NCBI RefSeq assembly: GCF_005886805.2
Contig: NZ_CP045429.1
Coordinates: 2,078,501 to 2,142,500 of the forward strand
Source of the DNA: Pseudoalteromonas rubra
Lineage (GTDB): Bacteria > Pseudomonadota > Gammaproteobacteria > Enterobacterales > Alteromonadaceae
Length of the DNA stretch: 64,000 bases
Direction of reading: 5' to 3'
Both the position numbers and the translations under genes were made by a program. The notes below the pieces were generated by a model, which was given only the letters and a program-made list of their open reading frames with translations, did not search any database and was not told the DNA's origin. Shown here in pieces: positions 26,587-36,106 of the stretch (the stretch's first letter is position 1; each line of letters begins with the position of its first letter).

Positions 26587-28916
26587 TGCAGTCATTGTTA
26601 AACCAACTTGTTTACGTTGTTTTCAGACATCGTGTTGCGATGATTATACTCTTCATCATAGCAACTCTGTTCTTAGGCTATCGCGCAACACAGATCCAGC
26701 TTGATGCATCTTTCAATAAAAATATTCCGCTAAATCATGAGTATATGAAGGTATACCTGAAACATGAAAAACAGTTTGGCGGTGCGAACAGCATTCTGAT
26801 ATCCGTCTGTGATGCAGATGGAGATATTTTTAATCCAGAATTCTTTACTCAGTTAAAAGCAGTACATGATCAGCTTTATTTTATTCCTGGCGTGAATCGC
26901 CCGCTGGTTAACTCTATTTTTGCGCCCAGCGCCCGCTTTGTTGAGGTTGTGGAGGACGGTTTTGCGGGTGGTCCTATTATTCCTGCTAACTTTTCTGCCG
27001 ATGAGGCAGGCCTGGCTGTGGTTAAGCAAAACATCGAGAAAGCCAAAGTTGTGGGCCGCATGGTCGCCAGCGATTATTCTTGTGCGATGGTCACAGCGCA
27101 ACTAATGGAAATTGATCCTCAAACGCAGGAAAAGCTCGATACGTTGGCATTTGCGAAGAAACTGGAAAGTGAAATTCGCGAGCCACTTAGCACGGATAAA
27201 GTATCTATCCATATCATTGGCTTTGCGAAAATGGCGGGTGATATTGCAGATGGAGCAAAAGGGGTAATTCTGTTCTTCGCAGTTGCGATTCTGTTCACGT
27301 TTGTGATGGTTTGGTTATTCTGTAAGAGTTTCAAACTGACTTTATTGCCTATTATGTGCTCCTTGATTGCCGTGGTGTGGCAAATGGGCCTACTTACTGT
27401 TCTGGGTTTTGGGTTAGATCCTATGTCTATTCTGGTGCCATTCCTGGTCTTTGCAATTGGCGTGAGTCATGGTGTGCAGATGATCAATGCGATCGGCAAA
27501 AAGGTGGCTGAAGGCGTTAGTAGCAAAGTGGCGGCTGAGGCGAGTTTCAAGGCGCTGTTAATCCCCGGTGGTATTGCCTTGCTGTCAGACACCGTAGGCT
27601 TCTTAACGTTACTAGCTATCGACATTGGCATTATTCGTGAGCTGGCAATCACCGCAAGTTTGGGTGTGGCCGTGATTATTTTCACTAACCTGATCCTGCT
27701 GCCAGTGCTGGCGTCTTACTATAACTCGAGCAAAATACATCGTGTTGATGACGGTAATTCGTTCAGTAATAAGCTATTCACCACGATGCGTGAAGCGCTA
27801 GTGAAAACGACAGATAAGCGCGTTGCACGGATCATCTTGCTGGTCAGTGCGATTCTATTTGGTCTTGGCTACTGGCAATCTCAGCATATGCAAATAGGTG
27901 ATTTGCATGCGGGTGCACCCGCGCTTCATGAAGACGCTCGCTACAATCAGGATACTTTCCTGATCTCAGACCGGTATGCCATTTCATCTGATATTCTCAA
28001 AGTGTTGGTTGAAGCCTATCCTGCGGCCTGCACAGAGCACGATACAATGGACAGGATTAGTCGTTTTCAGTGGCGCGTTGAGAACTTGCCAGGCGTCCAG
28101 TCTGCAGTGTCTCTGAGCTCAGTCGCGCAATCTGTGAATGCCGGTTATAACGAGGGCAATCTCAAGTGGCAAACATTACCGCGTAATGGCGCATCACTGG
28201 TTCAGGCTACGTCGCGAGTTGAAACAAGCACAGGTTTGTTAAATGGTGATTGTTCTGTGATGCCTATTATTATCTTCATGGCTGATCACAAAGCCCAAAC
28301 CATAGATAATGTAGTCACGCAGATAAAAGCGTTTGCACAGGAAGAGGGCACCGATACGGTACAATTTAAACTGGCTTCTGGCCCCATTGGTGTTATGGCC
28401 GCGACCAATGAATCTGTATCTGAAGCACAGTTACCCATGATGATCTACGTATATGGGGCTGTTATCGTTCTGTGCTTGATTAGCTTCAGAAGTGTACGTG
28501 CGACCATCGCTGTGGTTTTACCTTTGTATATCGTATCTACTCTGGCACAAGCCTTGATGGTTAAACTCGAAATTGGCTTAACTGTATCAACTTTACCTGT
28601 TATCGCCTTAGGTGTGGGTATAGGTGTCGATTACGGTATTTATATTCTCTCTTCTATGATGACGCAGCTTAAGCAAGGCGTGCCACTTGCTTATGCATAT
28701 CGTAACGCCTTGGCCGAAAGAGGGAGTGCAGTACTCTTTACAGGGATTACTTTGGCAATTGGTGTCAGTACCTGGATTTTCTCAGCACTCAAATTCCAGG
28801 TGGATATGGGGATATTATTAACCTTTATGTTCCTCGTTAATATGCTGGGCGCCGTTTTATTATTACCTGCAATAGGAACCTTAATCTGGACAGACCAGAA
28901 AAAAAAGTGTGAATAA
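26586..28916 (+). CDS. MMPL/RND-family transporter
   Basis: This 776-residue inner-membrane protein has the RND/MMPL layout: helix 1 near residues 17-35, a periplasmic domain (about 40-215), five helices (about 225-380), a second single helix (about 415), a second periplasmic domain (to about 615) and a last block of helices. The segment ALGVGIGVDYGIYILSSM is typical of MMPL proteins, which export or flip lipids and hydrophobic molecules with proton energy. With the DUF1302 barrel, DUF1329 protein and propeller it would make an inner-to-outer membrane route. The substrate is unknown. Confidence 0.9.
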   Translation: MQSLLNQLVYVVFRHRVAMIILFIIATLFLGYRATQIQLDASFNKNIPLNHEYMKVYLKHEKQFGGANSILISVCDADGDIFNPEFFTQLKAVHDQLYFIPGVNRPLVNSIFAPSARFVEVVEDGFAGGPIIPANFSADEAGLAVVKQNIEKAKVVGRMVASDYSCAMVTAQLMEIDPQTQEKLDTLAFAKKLESEIREPLSTDKVSIHIIGFAKMAGDIADGAKGVILFFAVAILFTFVMVWLFCKSFKLTLLPIMCSLIAVVWQMGLLTVLGFGLDPMSILVPFLVFAIGVSHGVQMINAIGKKVAEGVSSKVAAEASFKALLIPGGIALLSDTVGFLTLLAIDIGIIRELAITASLGVAVIIFTNLILLPVLASYYNSSKIHRVDDGNSFSNKLFTTMREALVKTTDKRVARIILLVSAILFGLGYWQSQHMQIGDLHAGAPALHEDARYNQDTFLISDRYAISSDILKVLVEAYPAACTEHDTMDRISRFQWRVENLPGVQSAVSLSSVAQSVNAGYNEGNLKWQTLPRNGASLVQATSRVETSTGLLNGDCSVMPIIIFMADHKAQTIDNVVTQIKAFAQEEGTDTVQFKLASGPIGVMAATNESVSEAQLPMMIYVYGAVIVLCLISFRSVRATIAVVLPLYIVSTLAQALMVKLEIGLTVSTLPVIALGVGIGVDYGIYILSSMMTQLKQGVPLAYAYRNALAERGSAVLFTGITLAIGVSTWIFSALKFQVDMGILLTFMFLVNMLGAVLLLPAIGTLIWTDQKKKCE

Positions 28917-28924
28917 AAGTGCTT

Positions 28925-28950
28925 ATAAATGGCCGGATTCGGCCATTTAT
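28925..28950 (+). terminator. Hairpin after the MMPL operon, probable terminator
   Basis: ATAAATGGCC (28925-28934) pairs with GGCCATTTAT (28941-28950) around a 6-nt loop. The tail ATCTATATTT is a poor T run, so termination is likely but not certain. Confidence 0.55.
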
Positions 28951-29118
28951 ATCTATATTTAGTGAATATCTGACCAACCAGCTGAAAAGGCTATAATGTT
29001 TTCGTCGAAAAGGCTTTTTATTAGCGCCAGAAAGGTTAAAATTCACATGACTCCACGCTAATAAATGGCTGTACAAATAATCTACCGTTCAAAGGTGGTA
29101 TAGATTAAGGAACACATA

Positions 29119-32100
29119 ATGACACAAAATGAAGGTCCAGCGTCAGTTATCCTGGATAACGTCACCAAGCTGATCCACAAAAAAGTTCATGCCGAAAACG
29201 TGTCGCTCGTTGAAACTTTTGCCAAAGCCTTGTACAGCAATATGTCTAAAGAGGACTTGGCACATCGTAACGACAGCGACTTATACGGAGCCGCATTGAG
29301 TCTTTGGAATTCTCTGGAAAAGAATGCCAATGACGATGCGGTTATTCGCGTTTTTAACCCTGAAGTAGCCAAAGATGGTTGGCAATCCTCTCACACGATC
29401 GTTGAGATCATCGCGAAAGACATGCCGTTCCTGGTTGACTCGGTACGCATGGCACTTAGCCGCAAAAATATCGTGTCTCACTTACTGTTACACAGCCCGC
29501 TTAAAGTAAAGCGCGATGGTGACAATAAGATTACGGCGCTTTCAAACCTAAAAACCGAGCAGGAATCCTCATCGACAAAAACTGTTTTCTTCATTGAGAT
29601 TGATCGTCAGACTGACGCAAAAGCAATGAAAGAGTTCACCGAAGAACTGGAATCAGTGTTGAAAGATGTGTCTGTAGCTGTAGAAGACTGGAAGCCTATC
29701 CGAGATAAATTGGTTGCGGTCAGTAAAGAGATACCGACGCGTCACCATGACTGCTCACAGGCAGAAGTCAATGAAGCAGTTGAGTTCCTTGAATGGTTAT
29801 CTTCAGATAACTTCACCTTTATGGGCTACCGTCAGTACGACCTAGTGCCTGTTCAGGGTGATCATGAACTGCGCGCCGTGCCAGACACCAGCCTGGGTTT
29901 GATGAAAAACTCGAGCCATGACGGCGGCCGCTTACTGTCTGAGCTACCAGAAGTCGCACGTAAAGAAGCTCGCAGCAAAAATCTACTGATTTTAACTAAG
30001 ACTAATTCACTGTCTCGTGTTCATCGTCCAGCCTATATTGATTATGTGGGTATCAAGCGCTTTGACGAGCAGGGCAACGTTATTGGTGAAGACCGTTTCA
30101 TCGGTTTATTCTCATCGAGCTTCTACAATAACAGCGCAGCAGATGTGCCAGTTCTTAAGAGTAAGATCCAGCGCATTATGGAGCAGTGTGACTTTGCACA
30201 AGGGACACACGCGTATAAAGCTGTGCTTAACTTGCTGGAAACTTATCCGCGTGATGAGTTGGTGCAGGCGCGCGAAGTCGAGCTATTGGAAGTAGCAACT
30301 GGCGTATTGCAAATTCAGGAACGCGACATGTGTCGTTTGTTCGTTCGCCGTGATGTATACGGGCGTTTCTTTTCATGCATGGTCTATGTACCGCGTGAGC
30401 GCTATAACACAGCACTACGTCGTGAAACTCAAAAACTGTTGGCAGATGCATTTAAGTCCAATGAAAAAGTTGAGTTTACGACCTTTTTCTCAGAGTCCAC
30501 ACTGGCGAGAACGCATTACATCGTACGTGTGGCAGATAACAGTATTAAGTACAACGTGAAAGACATTGAAAACAACCTGGCAGAAGCCGCTCGCACTTGG
30601 GAAGACAAACTACAATCAGCACTGCTTGGTAGCAATGGCGAAACCCGCGGTAATGAGCTAAACCGTAAATATGCCAACGCGTTCCCACACTCATACAAAG
30701 ATCAAGTGTTACCAAGTGCCGCTGTGGTCGATATTGAGAAGCTGGAGCAGCTAAGCGATGAGAAAAAGCTGGAAATGCTTTTCTATCGTCCGCAGGAAGA
30801 ATCGAACAGCGAAATCGTTCGTTTGAGCTTGTTCCACAAAGACGTACCAATTCACCTGTCTGACGTTATGCCAATGTTGGAAAACTTTGGTCTTCGCGTG
30901 ATTGGTGAAACGCCCTATGCGATCAAGAGTAGCGACGGTCAGGTAAACTGGATCATGGACTTCTCCATGATGATCGACTCAAAAGGGATTGCAGACTTTG
31001 ATAAAGTGTCAGCCCGTTTCCGTGCTGCACTGACTAACGTTTGGAATAACCGTCTTGAGAGCGATGGTTTCAATCGCATGGTTCTGCTGGGTGGCATGAC
31101 CGGACGTGAAGCGTCAATTCTGCGTGCGTATGCTAAGTATATGCGTCAGATTGGTGTGACATTCTCGCAGTCATACATCGAAAATACCTTTGAGCATTAC
31201 CCGCACATTGCAGCACAAATTGTTGAGCTGTTTGTGAAGAAGTTCTCACCAGCGAAAAAAGCGGCTGAGAAGACGCTTGAGAAACTGATCGAGAAAATTT
31301 ACCTGGAGCTCGAAAACGTTGCTAACCTGGATGATGACCGCATCATTCGCATGTATGTTGACATGATCAACGCCACCTTGCGTACCAACTTCTATCAAAA
31401 AGAAGCGGACGATAGCAACAAATCTTATATTTCATTCAAGATCAACCCGCATGCGATCCCTGAGATGCCTCTGCCGCTGCCTGCGTATGAAATCTTCGTT
31501 TATTCACCTCGTGTAGAAGGTGTACATTTACGCGGTGGTAAAGTAGCACGTGGTGGTCTGCGTTGGTCAGATCGTCGTGAAGACTTCCGTACTGAGGTAC
31601 TGGGTCTGGTTAAAGCGCAACAGGTTAAAAATACGGTAATCGTTCCTGTCGGCTCAAAAGGTGGTTTTGTTTGTAAGCAACTGCCAAACGATCGTGAAGG
31701 CTTCTTTAAAGAAGGTCAGGAATGCTACAAGATGTTCATCCGTGGCCTGTTAGACATCACAGATAACATCATTCATGGCGACATCATTCCACCGGTTGAC
31801 GTAGTTCGTCACGACGAAGATGACCCATATCTGGTTGTTGCAGCCGATAAAGGAACAGCCACATTCTCTGATATTGCCAACGGTATTGCTGAAGAGTATA
31901 ACTTCTGGCTAGGCGACGCATTCGCTTCTGGTGGTTCAATTGGTTATGACCACAAGAAAATGGGTATCACTGCGAAAGGTGCGTGGGAGTCGGTTAAGCG
32001 TCATTTCCGAGAAATGGACATTGACTGTCAGACAACTGATTTTACAGCGGTTGGTATCGGCGACATGGGTGGTGACGTATTTGGTAATGGTATGTTGCTG

Positions 32101-33957
32101 TCTAAGCACATTCGCCTGCAGGCAGCCTTTAACCACATGCATATCTTTATCGACCCGAACCCGGATGCAGCATCGTCTTATGTAGAACGTGATCGTCTAT
32201 TCAACTTGCCTCGTTCAAGCTGGGAAGACTACAACAAAGAGCTTATCTCTGAAGGTGGTGGTGTATTCTCTCGTGCAGCTAAGTCAATCACATTGACCGC
32301 TGAGATGAAGAAAATGATTGGCACTAAAAAAGCCAGCATGACACCAAATGAGCTGATTAAAGCGCTACTTAAAATGCCTGCTGACCTTTTATGGAACGGT
32401 GGTATCGGTACTTACATTAAAGCTAAGTCTGAATCCAATGCAGATGTAGGTGACCGTGCTAATGACGGTTTGCGTATCGATGGTTCTGAACTGGGTGCGA
32501 AAATCTTCGGTGAAGGTGGTAACCTGGGGGCAACTCAGCTGGGTCGTATCGAGTTTGCTGAGAAGGGCGGACGCATTAACACCGACTTTATCGATAACGT
32601 TGGTGGTGTGGCGTGTTCGGATAACGAAGTAAACATCAAGATCTTGTTGAATGGTCTTGTTGCTGAAGGTGACTTGACTAAGAAACAGCGTGATGAACTT
32701 CTGTATGCCATGACTGATGAAGTATCTGAGCTGGTACTGGCAGACTGTTACCGTCAAACACATACGCTGTCTATCACTAAGTCGAAAGGCCCGGCAACAC
32801 TGAAAGAGAAAATTCGCTTTATCCATGCATTGGAAAAAGATGGTAAGCTTGACCGTACGATAGAGTTTTTGCCTACTGATGAAGAACTCGCAGAGCGTGC
32901 TGCGGCAGGGTCAGATCTGACTCGTCCAGAGCTGTCTGTGTTAGTCTCTTACTCTAAAATGGTGTTGAAGGAGTCTCTGGTTGTTGATGAGATTTCAGAG
33001 AATCCATACTATCGTCAGCTGTTAGTAAATTCATTCCCAATCCCACTGCGTGAGCGTTTTAACGCGGCAATGGATAACCACCCACTGCGTAAAGAGATTA
33101 TTGCAACTAAACTTGCGAATAATATCGTTAACGACATGGGTCTAAACTTCATGATCCGTATGCACGAAGAAACTGGTGCAACGGAAGCCGAAATTGCGCT
33201 GTGTTACTCAATTGCCAGTGAAATTTTCGAAATGAAAGAGACCTGGCAGTCAATTGCAGCATTGGATAACCATATTCCATCAGCAGTACAGACTGAAATG
33301 TTGTATCAGTTGCGTCGTACAGTACGTCGCACGACACGTTGGTTCCTGCGTCACCGCAACAAAGGTATGACGATTGAAGAAACCATCGCGTTCTTTGCGC
33401 CGACCTTTGCTGATCTGAGCAATAACCTGAACAACTACATGGTTGAAGATGAAAGTGCACGTTTGACAGAAAAAGCCGATGCGCTTGTCGCACAAGGTGT
33501 ACCAGAGCAAATTGCTATGCGTATCGTTTCTCTGTCTAGTCTGTTCTCTGTAATGGATCTGGCTGAAGTAGCAGCAAACGCCGGTCGCGCGATTGATGTG
33601 GTGTCAAACACCTACTTCAAACTGGGTGCGAATATGGGTCTGCACTGGTTCCTGGATCAGATCACTGCACAACCTGTCGCTAACCACTGGCAGGCTCTGG
33701 CGCGTGCATCTTACCGTGAAGAGCTGGACTGGCAGCAACGTGCTTTGTCTGAAGTTGTATTGAACAGCTTTGAGGGAGACGACCATGATGTTGATTCACT
33801 GATCAATCAGTGGATGGAAAATCAGTCTACCTTGTTGCTACGCTGGCAACAGATGCTGGCTGAGTTCAAGACCTCACAAAGCCATGACTTTGCGAAGTTC
33901 TCAGTGGCATTGCGTGAGCTGATGTTGTTGAGTCACAACTGTGACACTTCCAAATAG
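29119..33957 (+). CDS. gdhB: NAD-specific glutamate dehydrogenase, large (180 kDa) type
   Basis: This 1612-residue protein is of the usual length for the GDH-180 class. The N-terminal half has ACT-like regulatory regions; the catalytic core includes KVARGGLRWSDRREDFRTEVLGL, the lysine-containing VPVGSKGGFVCKQLP, and the nucleotide fold with KIFGEGGNLGATQLGR. It converts L-glutamate and NAD+ to 2-oxoglutarate, ammonia and NADH, and normally serves amino-acid catabolism. It is a single gene with a strong terminator downstream. AAGGAACACATA precedes the ATG. Pathway fit: growth on protein or chitin breakdown products would give excess amino nitrogen. Confidence 0.96.
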   Translation: MTQNEGPASVILDNVTKLIHKKVHAENVSLVETFAKALYSNMSKEDLAHRNDSDLYGAALSLWNSLEKNANDDAVIRVFNPEVAKDGWQSSHTIVEIIAKDMPFLVDSVRMALSRKNIVSHLLLHSPLKVKRDGDNKITALSNLKTEQESSSTKTVFFIEIDRQTDAKAMKEFTEELESVLKDVSVAVEDWKPIRDKLVAVSKEIPTRHHDCSQAEVNEAVEFLEWLSSDNFTFMGYRQYDLVPVQGDHELRAVPDTSLGLMKNSSHDGGRLLSELPEVARKEARSKNLLILTKTNSLSRVHRPAYIDYVGIKRFDEQGNVIGEDRFIGLFSSSFYNNSAADVPVLKSKIQRIMEQCDFAQGTHAYKAVLNLLETYPRDELVQAREVELLEVATGVLQIQERDMCRLFVRRDVYGRFFSCMVYVPRERYNTALRRETQKLLADAFKSNEKVEFTTFFSESTLARTHYIVRVADNSIKYNVKDIENNLAEAARTWEDKLQSALLGSNGETRGNELNRKYANAFPHSYKDQVLPSAAVVDIEKLEQLSDEKKLEMLFYRPQEESNSEIVRLSLFHKDVPIHLSDVMPMLENFGLRVIGETPYAIKSSDGQVNWIMDFSMMIDSKGIADFDKVSARFRAALTNVWNNRLESDGFNRMVLLGGMTGREASILRAYAKYMRQIGVTFSQSYIENTFEHYPHIAAQIVELFVKKFSPAKKAAEKTLEKLIEKIYLELENVANLDDDRIIRMYVDMINATLRTNFYQKEADDSNKSYISFKINPHAIPEMPLPLPAYEIFVYSPRVEGVHLRGGKVARGGLRWSDRREDFRTEVLGLVKAQQVKNTVIVPVGSKGGFVCKQLPNDREGFFKEGQECYKMFIRGLLDITDNIIHGDIIPPVDVVRHDEDDPYLVVAADKGTATFSDIANGIAEEYNFWLGDAFASGGSIGYDHKKMGITAKGAWESVKRHFREMDIDCQTTDFTAVGIGDMGGDVFGNGMLLSKHIRLQAAFNHMHIFIDPNPDAASSYVERDRLFNLPRSSWEDYNKELISEGGGVFSRAAKSITLTAEMKKMIGTKKASMTPNELIKALLKMPADLLWNGGIGTYIKAKSESNADVGDRANDGLRIDGSELGAKIFGEGGNLGATQLGRIEFAEKGGRINTDFIDNVGGVACSDNEVNIKILLNGLVAEGDLTKKQRDELLYAMTDEVSELVLADCYRQTHTLSITKSKGPATLKEKIRFIHALEKDGKLDRTIEFLPTDEELAERAAAGSDLTRPELSVLVSYSKMVLKESLVVDEISENPYYRQLLVNSFPIPLRERFNAAMDNHPLRKEIIATKLANNIVNDMGLNFMIRMHEETGATEAEIALCYSIASEIFEMKETWQSIAALDNHIPSAVQTEMLYQLRRTVRRTTRWFLRHRNKGMTIEETIAFFAPTFADLSNNLNNYMVEDESARLTEKADALVAQGVPEQIAMRIVSLSSLFSVMDLAEVAANAGRAIDVVSNTYFKLGANMGLHWFLDQITAQPVANHWQALARASYREELDWQQRALSEVVLNSFEGDDHDVDSLINQWMENQSTLLLRWQQMLAEFKTSQSHDFAKFSVALRELMLLSHNCDTSK

Positions 33958-33970
33958 AAAATAACCCGTT

Positions 33971-34001
33971 AAAATACCCCGGCATTGCTGGGGTATTTTT
34001 T
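33971..34001 (+). terminator. Terminator of the glutamate dehydrogenase gene
   Basis: AATACCCC (33973-33980) pairs with GGGGTATT (33990-33997), with an inner extension GGC/GCT, followed by a run of T. Confidence 0.9.
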
Positions 34002-34211
34002 TATCTCAGATTTGAAATTGATACTGAATTGGTTCATTAGATGAGCCACTTTGAGGCAAGAAAATCCTGTCGATAATCTGGCAATAATTTAGCTGTTTAG
34101 TGTACAAAACAAGAGGTTTTTAACACAGTTAGCGGCAGGTTTTATTCTTTAAATTGGTTATGCATTAATGCTGATTGGTGTCATACGTTACTAGGAACTT
34201 AAGGAGTCTCC

Positions 34212-35222
34212 ATGTTTTATGATTTAGCGCGTCGCTATATGTTCAGTAAAGATGCCGAGTGGGCTCATGATTTCGCACTCGGAAATTTACGCCGCTTCGC
34301 GAATACCCCATTAAGTATGGCCTGGTCACAGTCACTTCCAAAGAAACCGGTTAATTTCCTTGGCCTGGAATTTGACAACCCGGTTGGGTTAGCTGCGGGA
34401 CTCGATAAAAATGCAGAATGCATTGATGCATTCAGCCAGATGGGATTTGGCTTTATTGAGGTGGGAACGGTCACACCAAGACCTCAGGCAGGTAACGAAA
34501 AACCACGGATCTTCAGGTTGCCTGAAGCGAACGCAATTATTAACCGGATGGGCTTCAATAATAAAGGGGTCGACAACCTGGTTAACAATGTAAAAGCAGC
34601 GCGTTATAACGGGATCCTGGGTATCAACATCGGTAAAAATAAAGATACGCCGAACGAGCAGGGCAAAGATGACTACATTCACTGTATGCGCAAAGTGTTT
34701 GAGCATGCATCTTATATTACCGTTAATATATCGTCACCCAATACACCGGGTTTGCGCGACCTGCAATATGGCGAAGCATTGGATGACTTGCTGCAAAGTT
34801 TAAAGAACGAGCAAATCGACCTCATCGAGAAGCATAAAAAGTCAGTACCAATGTTGGTAAAAATCGCACCCGATGTTGACGCTGTACAGTTGCAGCAAAT
34901 TGCCGAGTCATTAGTTAACAACCGTATTGATGGTGTTATTGCAACTAATACAACCTTATCAAGAGAAGCGGTTAAAGGGTTAGAGCACGCTGAAGAAGCC
35001 GGTGGCTTATCGGGTCGTCCGGTACGTGAAAAATCCACACAAGTTGTTAGTGAATTGAAACGAATGACTGAAGGTAAACTGCCTATTATTGGTGTTGGCG
35101 GGATCGACAGCGCTGCTGCGGCAAAAGAAAAGCTCAATGCAGGCGCAGATTTAGTACAGGTTTACACTGGCTTTATCTATGAAGGACCTCAGTTGATCAA
35201 AAAGATCCTCACTGAGATCTAA
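34212..35222 (+). CDS. pyrD: Dihydroorotate dehydrogenase (quinone), class 2
   Basis: This 336-residue enzyme has the same length as E. coli PyrD. An N-terminal membrane-associating helix ([19 protein letters not shown]) precedes the FMN barrel with [16 protein letters not shown], the catalytic-serine loop [20 protein letters not shown] and the phosphate site [19 protein letters not shown]. It oxidises dihydroorotate to orotate using quinone at the inner membrane. AAGGAG precedes the ATG. zapC, rlmKL and uup follow, as in E. coli. Confidence 0.98.
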   Translation: MFYDLARRYMFSKDAEWAHDFALGNLRRFANTPLSMAWSQSLPKKPVNFLGLEFDNPVGLAAGLDKNAECIDAFSQMGFGFIEVGTVTPRPQAGNEKPRIFRLPEANAIINRMGFNNKGVDNLVNNVKAARYNGILGINIGKNKDTPNEQGKDDYIHCMRKVFEHASYITVNISSPNTPGLRDLQYGEALDDLLQSLKNEQIDLIEKHKKSVPMLVKIAPDVDAVQLQQIAESLVNNRIDGVIATNTTLSREAVKGLEHAEEAGGLSGRPVREKSTQVVSELKRMTEGKLPIIGVGGIDSAAAAKEKLNAGADLVQVYTGFIYEGPQLIKKILTEI

Positions 35223-35295
35223 CTAGCTGTTTTATAAGCTTATGAAATAGTTTGTAATTATTTTGAAATATACAGGCGAATTCTTGAGCTAATGC

Positions 35296-35333
35296 GAAAA
35301 ACGATCTCTTCTTTGTGGAAAAGATCGTTTTTT
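35296..35333 (+). terminator. Terminator of pyrD
   Basis: GAAAAACGATCT (35296-35307) pairs with AGATCGTTTTTTC (35322-35334) around a 14-nt loop. The T run forms part of the stem. Confidence 0.7.
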
Positions 35334-35467
35334 CCTTATAAAGATCATTCATATAGCGCGATGATCTAAAACAATTTGTTATTACAAAAATTTTTACACA
35401 GTGATAATTCGCGATATACTTCTTTACAGGCATACGCACATAACACATTGATATTGGGAGGTCCATT

Positions 35468-35995
35468 TTGCAAGCATCCAAAGAGTGGCGTTGGATTAGA
35501 TGTAGCCACAGAAACAGACTGCTTGTTGACTTGGGCGAGGACCTTCAGTTGTGTACGCCATTTCGCTTGAGGCAGTTAACCGAAGATTCCCTTCATAGCG
35601 TCGATTTGAGTGTCGACGAAGCCGCTTTTTATCGTAATGTGTATGATTATTTGCTTGGTTTTAAAGTCTGGTCTGAACCTCAGTGCTGTCAGATAGCGCT
35701 TAATGCAACAGCAGCAAAATTCCATCTACTTCCCGTTCAGGCCAAAAGTTGGTTTTTCACGTGTTACAACGGGGGCCAACCCTTGTGCGAAGCTGTGGTT
35801 ACTCTCCAATCAAGATGCCAGTCAGGTGAATTCCTGATAGTCGATCATAACCAGGAAACCAGCATGTGTATCAACCTGACTCAGGGTTTTATGCTGGATG
35901 AGAACATCGAGCTGGAGCAATTTCAGGCCATCAAGGTACTGAATGACAGAGTGCACCCTCTGATCCAGGCACATAAGTTGATCCAAACAGCCTGA
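35468..35995 (+). CDS. zapC: Cell division protein ZapC
   Basis: This 175-residue protein shows ZapC features: the N-terminal WRWIRCSHRNRLLVDLGEDLQ, the central AKSWFFTCYNG and the C-terminal IKVLNDRVHPLIQ. ZapC binds FtsZ polymers and helps bundle them at the Z-ring. The start is TTG at 35468 with GGGAGG about 7 nt upstream; no ATG fits. Order pyrD-zapC-rlmL-uup matches E. coli, which makes the call firm despite low sequence similarity. Confidence 0.88.
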   Translation: MQASKEWRWIRCSHRNRLLVDLGEDLQLCTPFRLRQLTEDSLHSVDLSVDEAAFYRNVYDYLLGFKVWSEPQCCQIALNATAAKFHLLPVQAKSWFFTCYNGGQPLCEAVVTLQSRCQSGEFLIVDHNQETSMCINLTQGFMLDENIELEQFQAIKVLNDRVHPLIQAHKLIQTA

Positions 35996-36106
35996 CAGGG
36001 CAGCTTCTCATTTTTATCATGCGCCAACGCGTACACCCACTCTGATATCCCAGTCTGTCACTTGCTGTGTTATACTCGCTGCAATTGAAATTATTGAGTA
36101 TTTACA

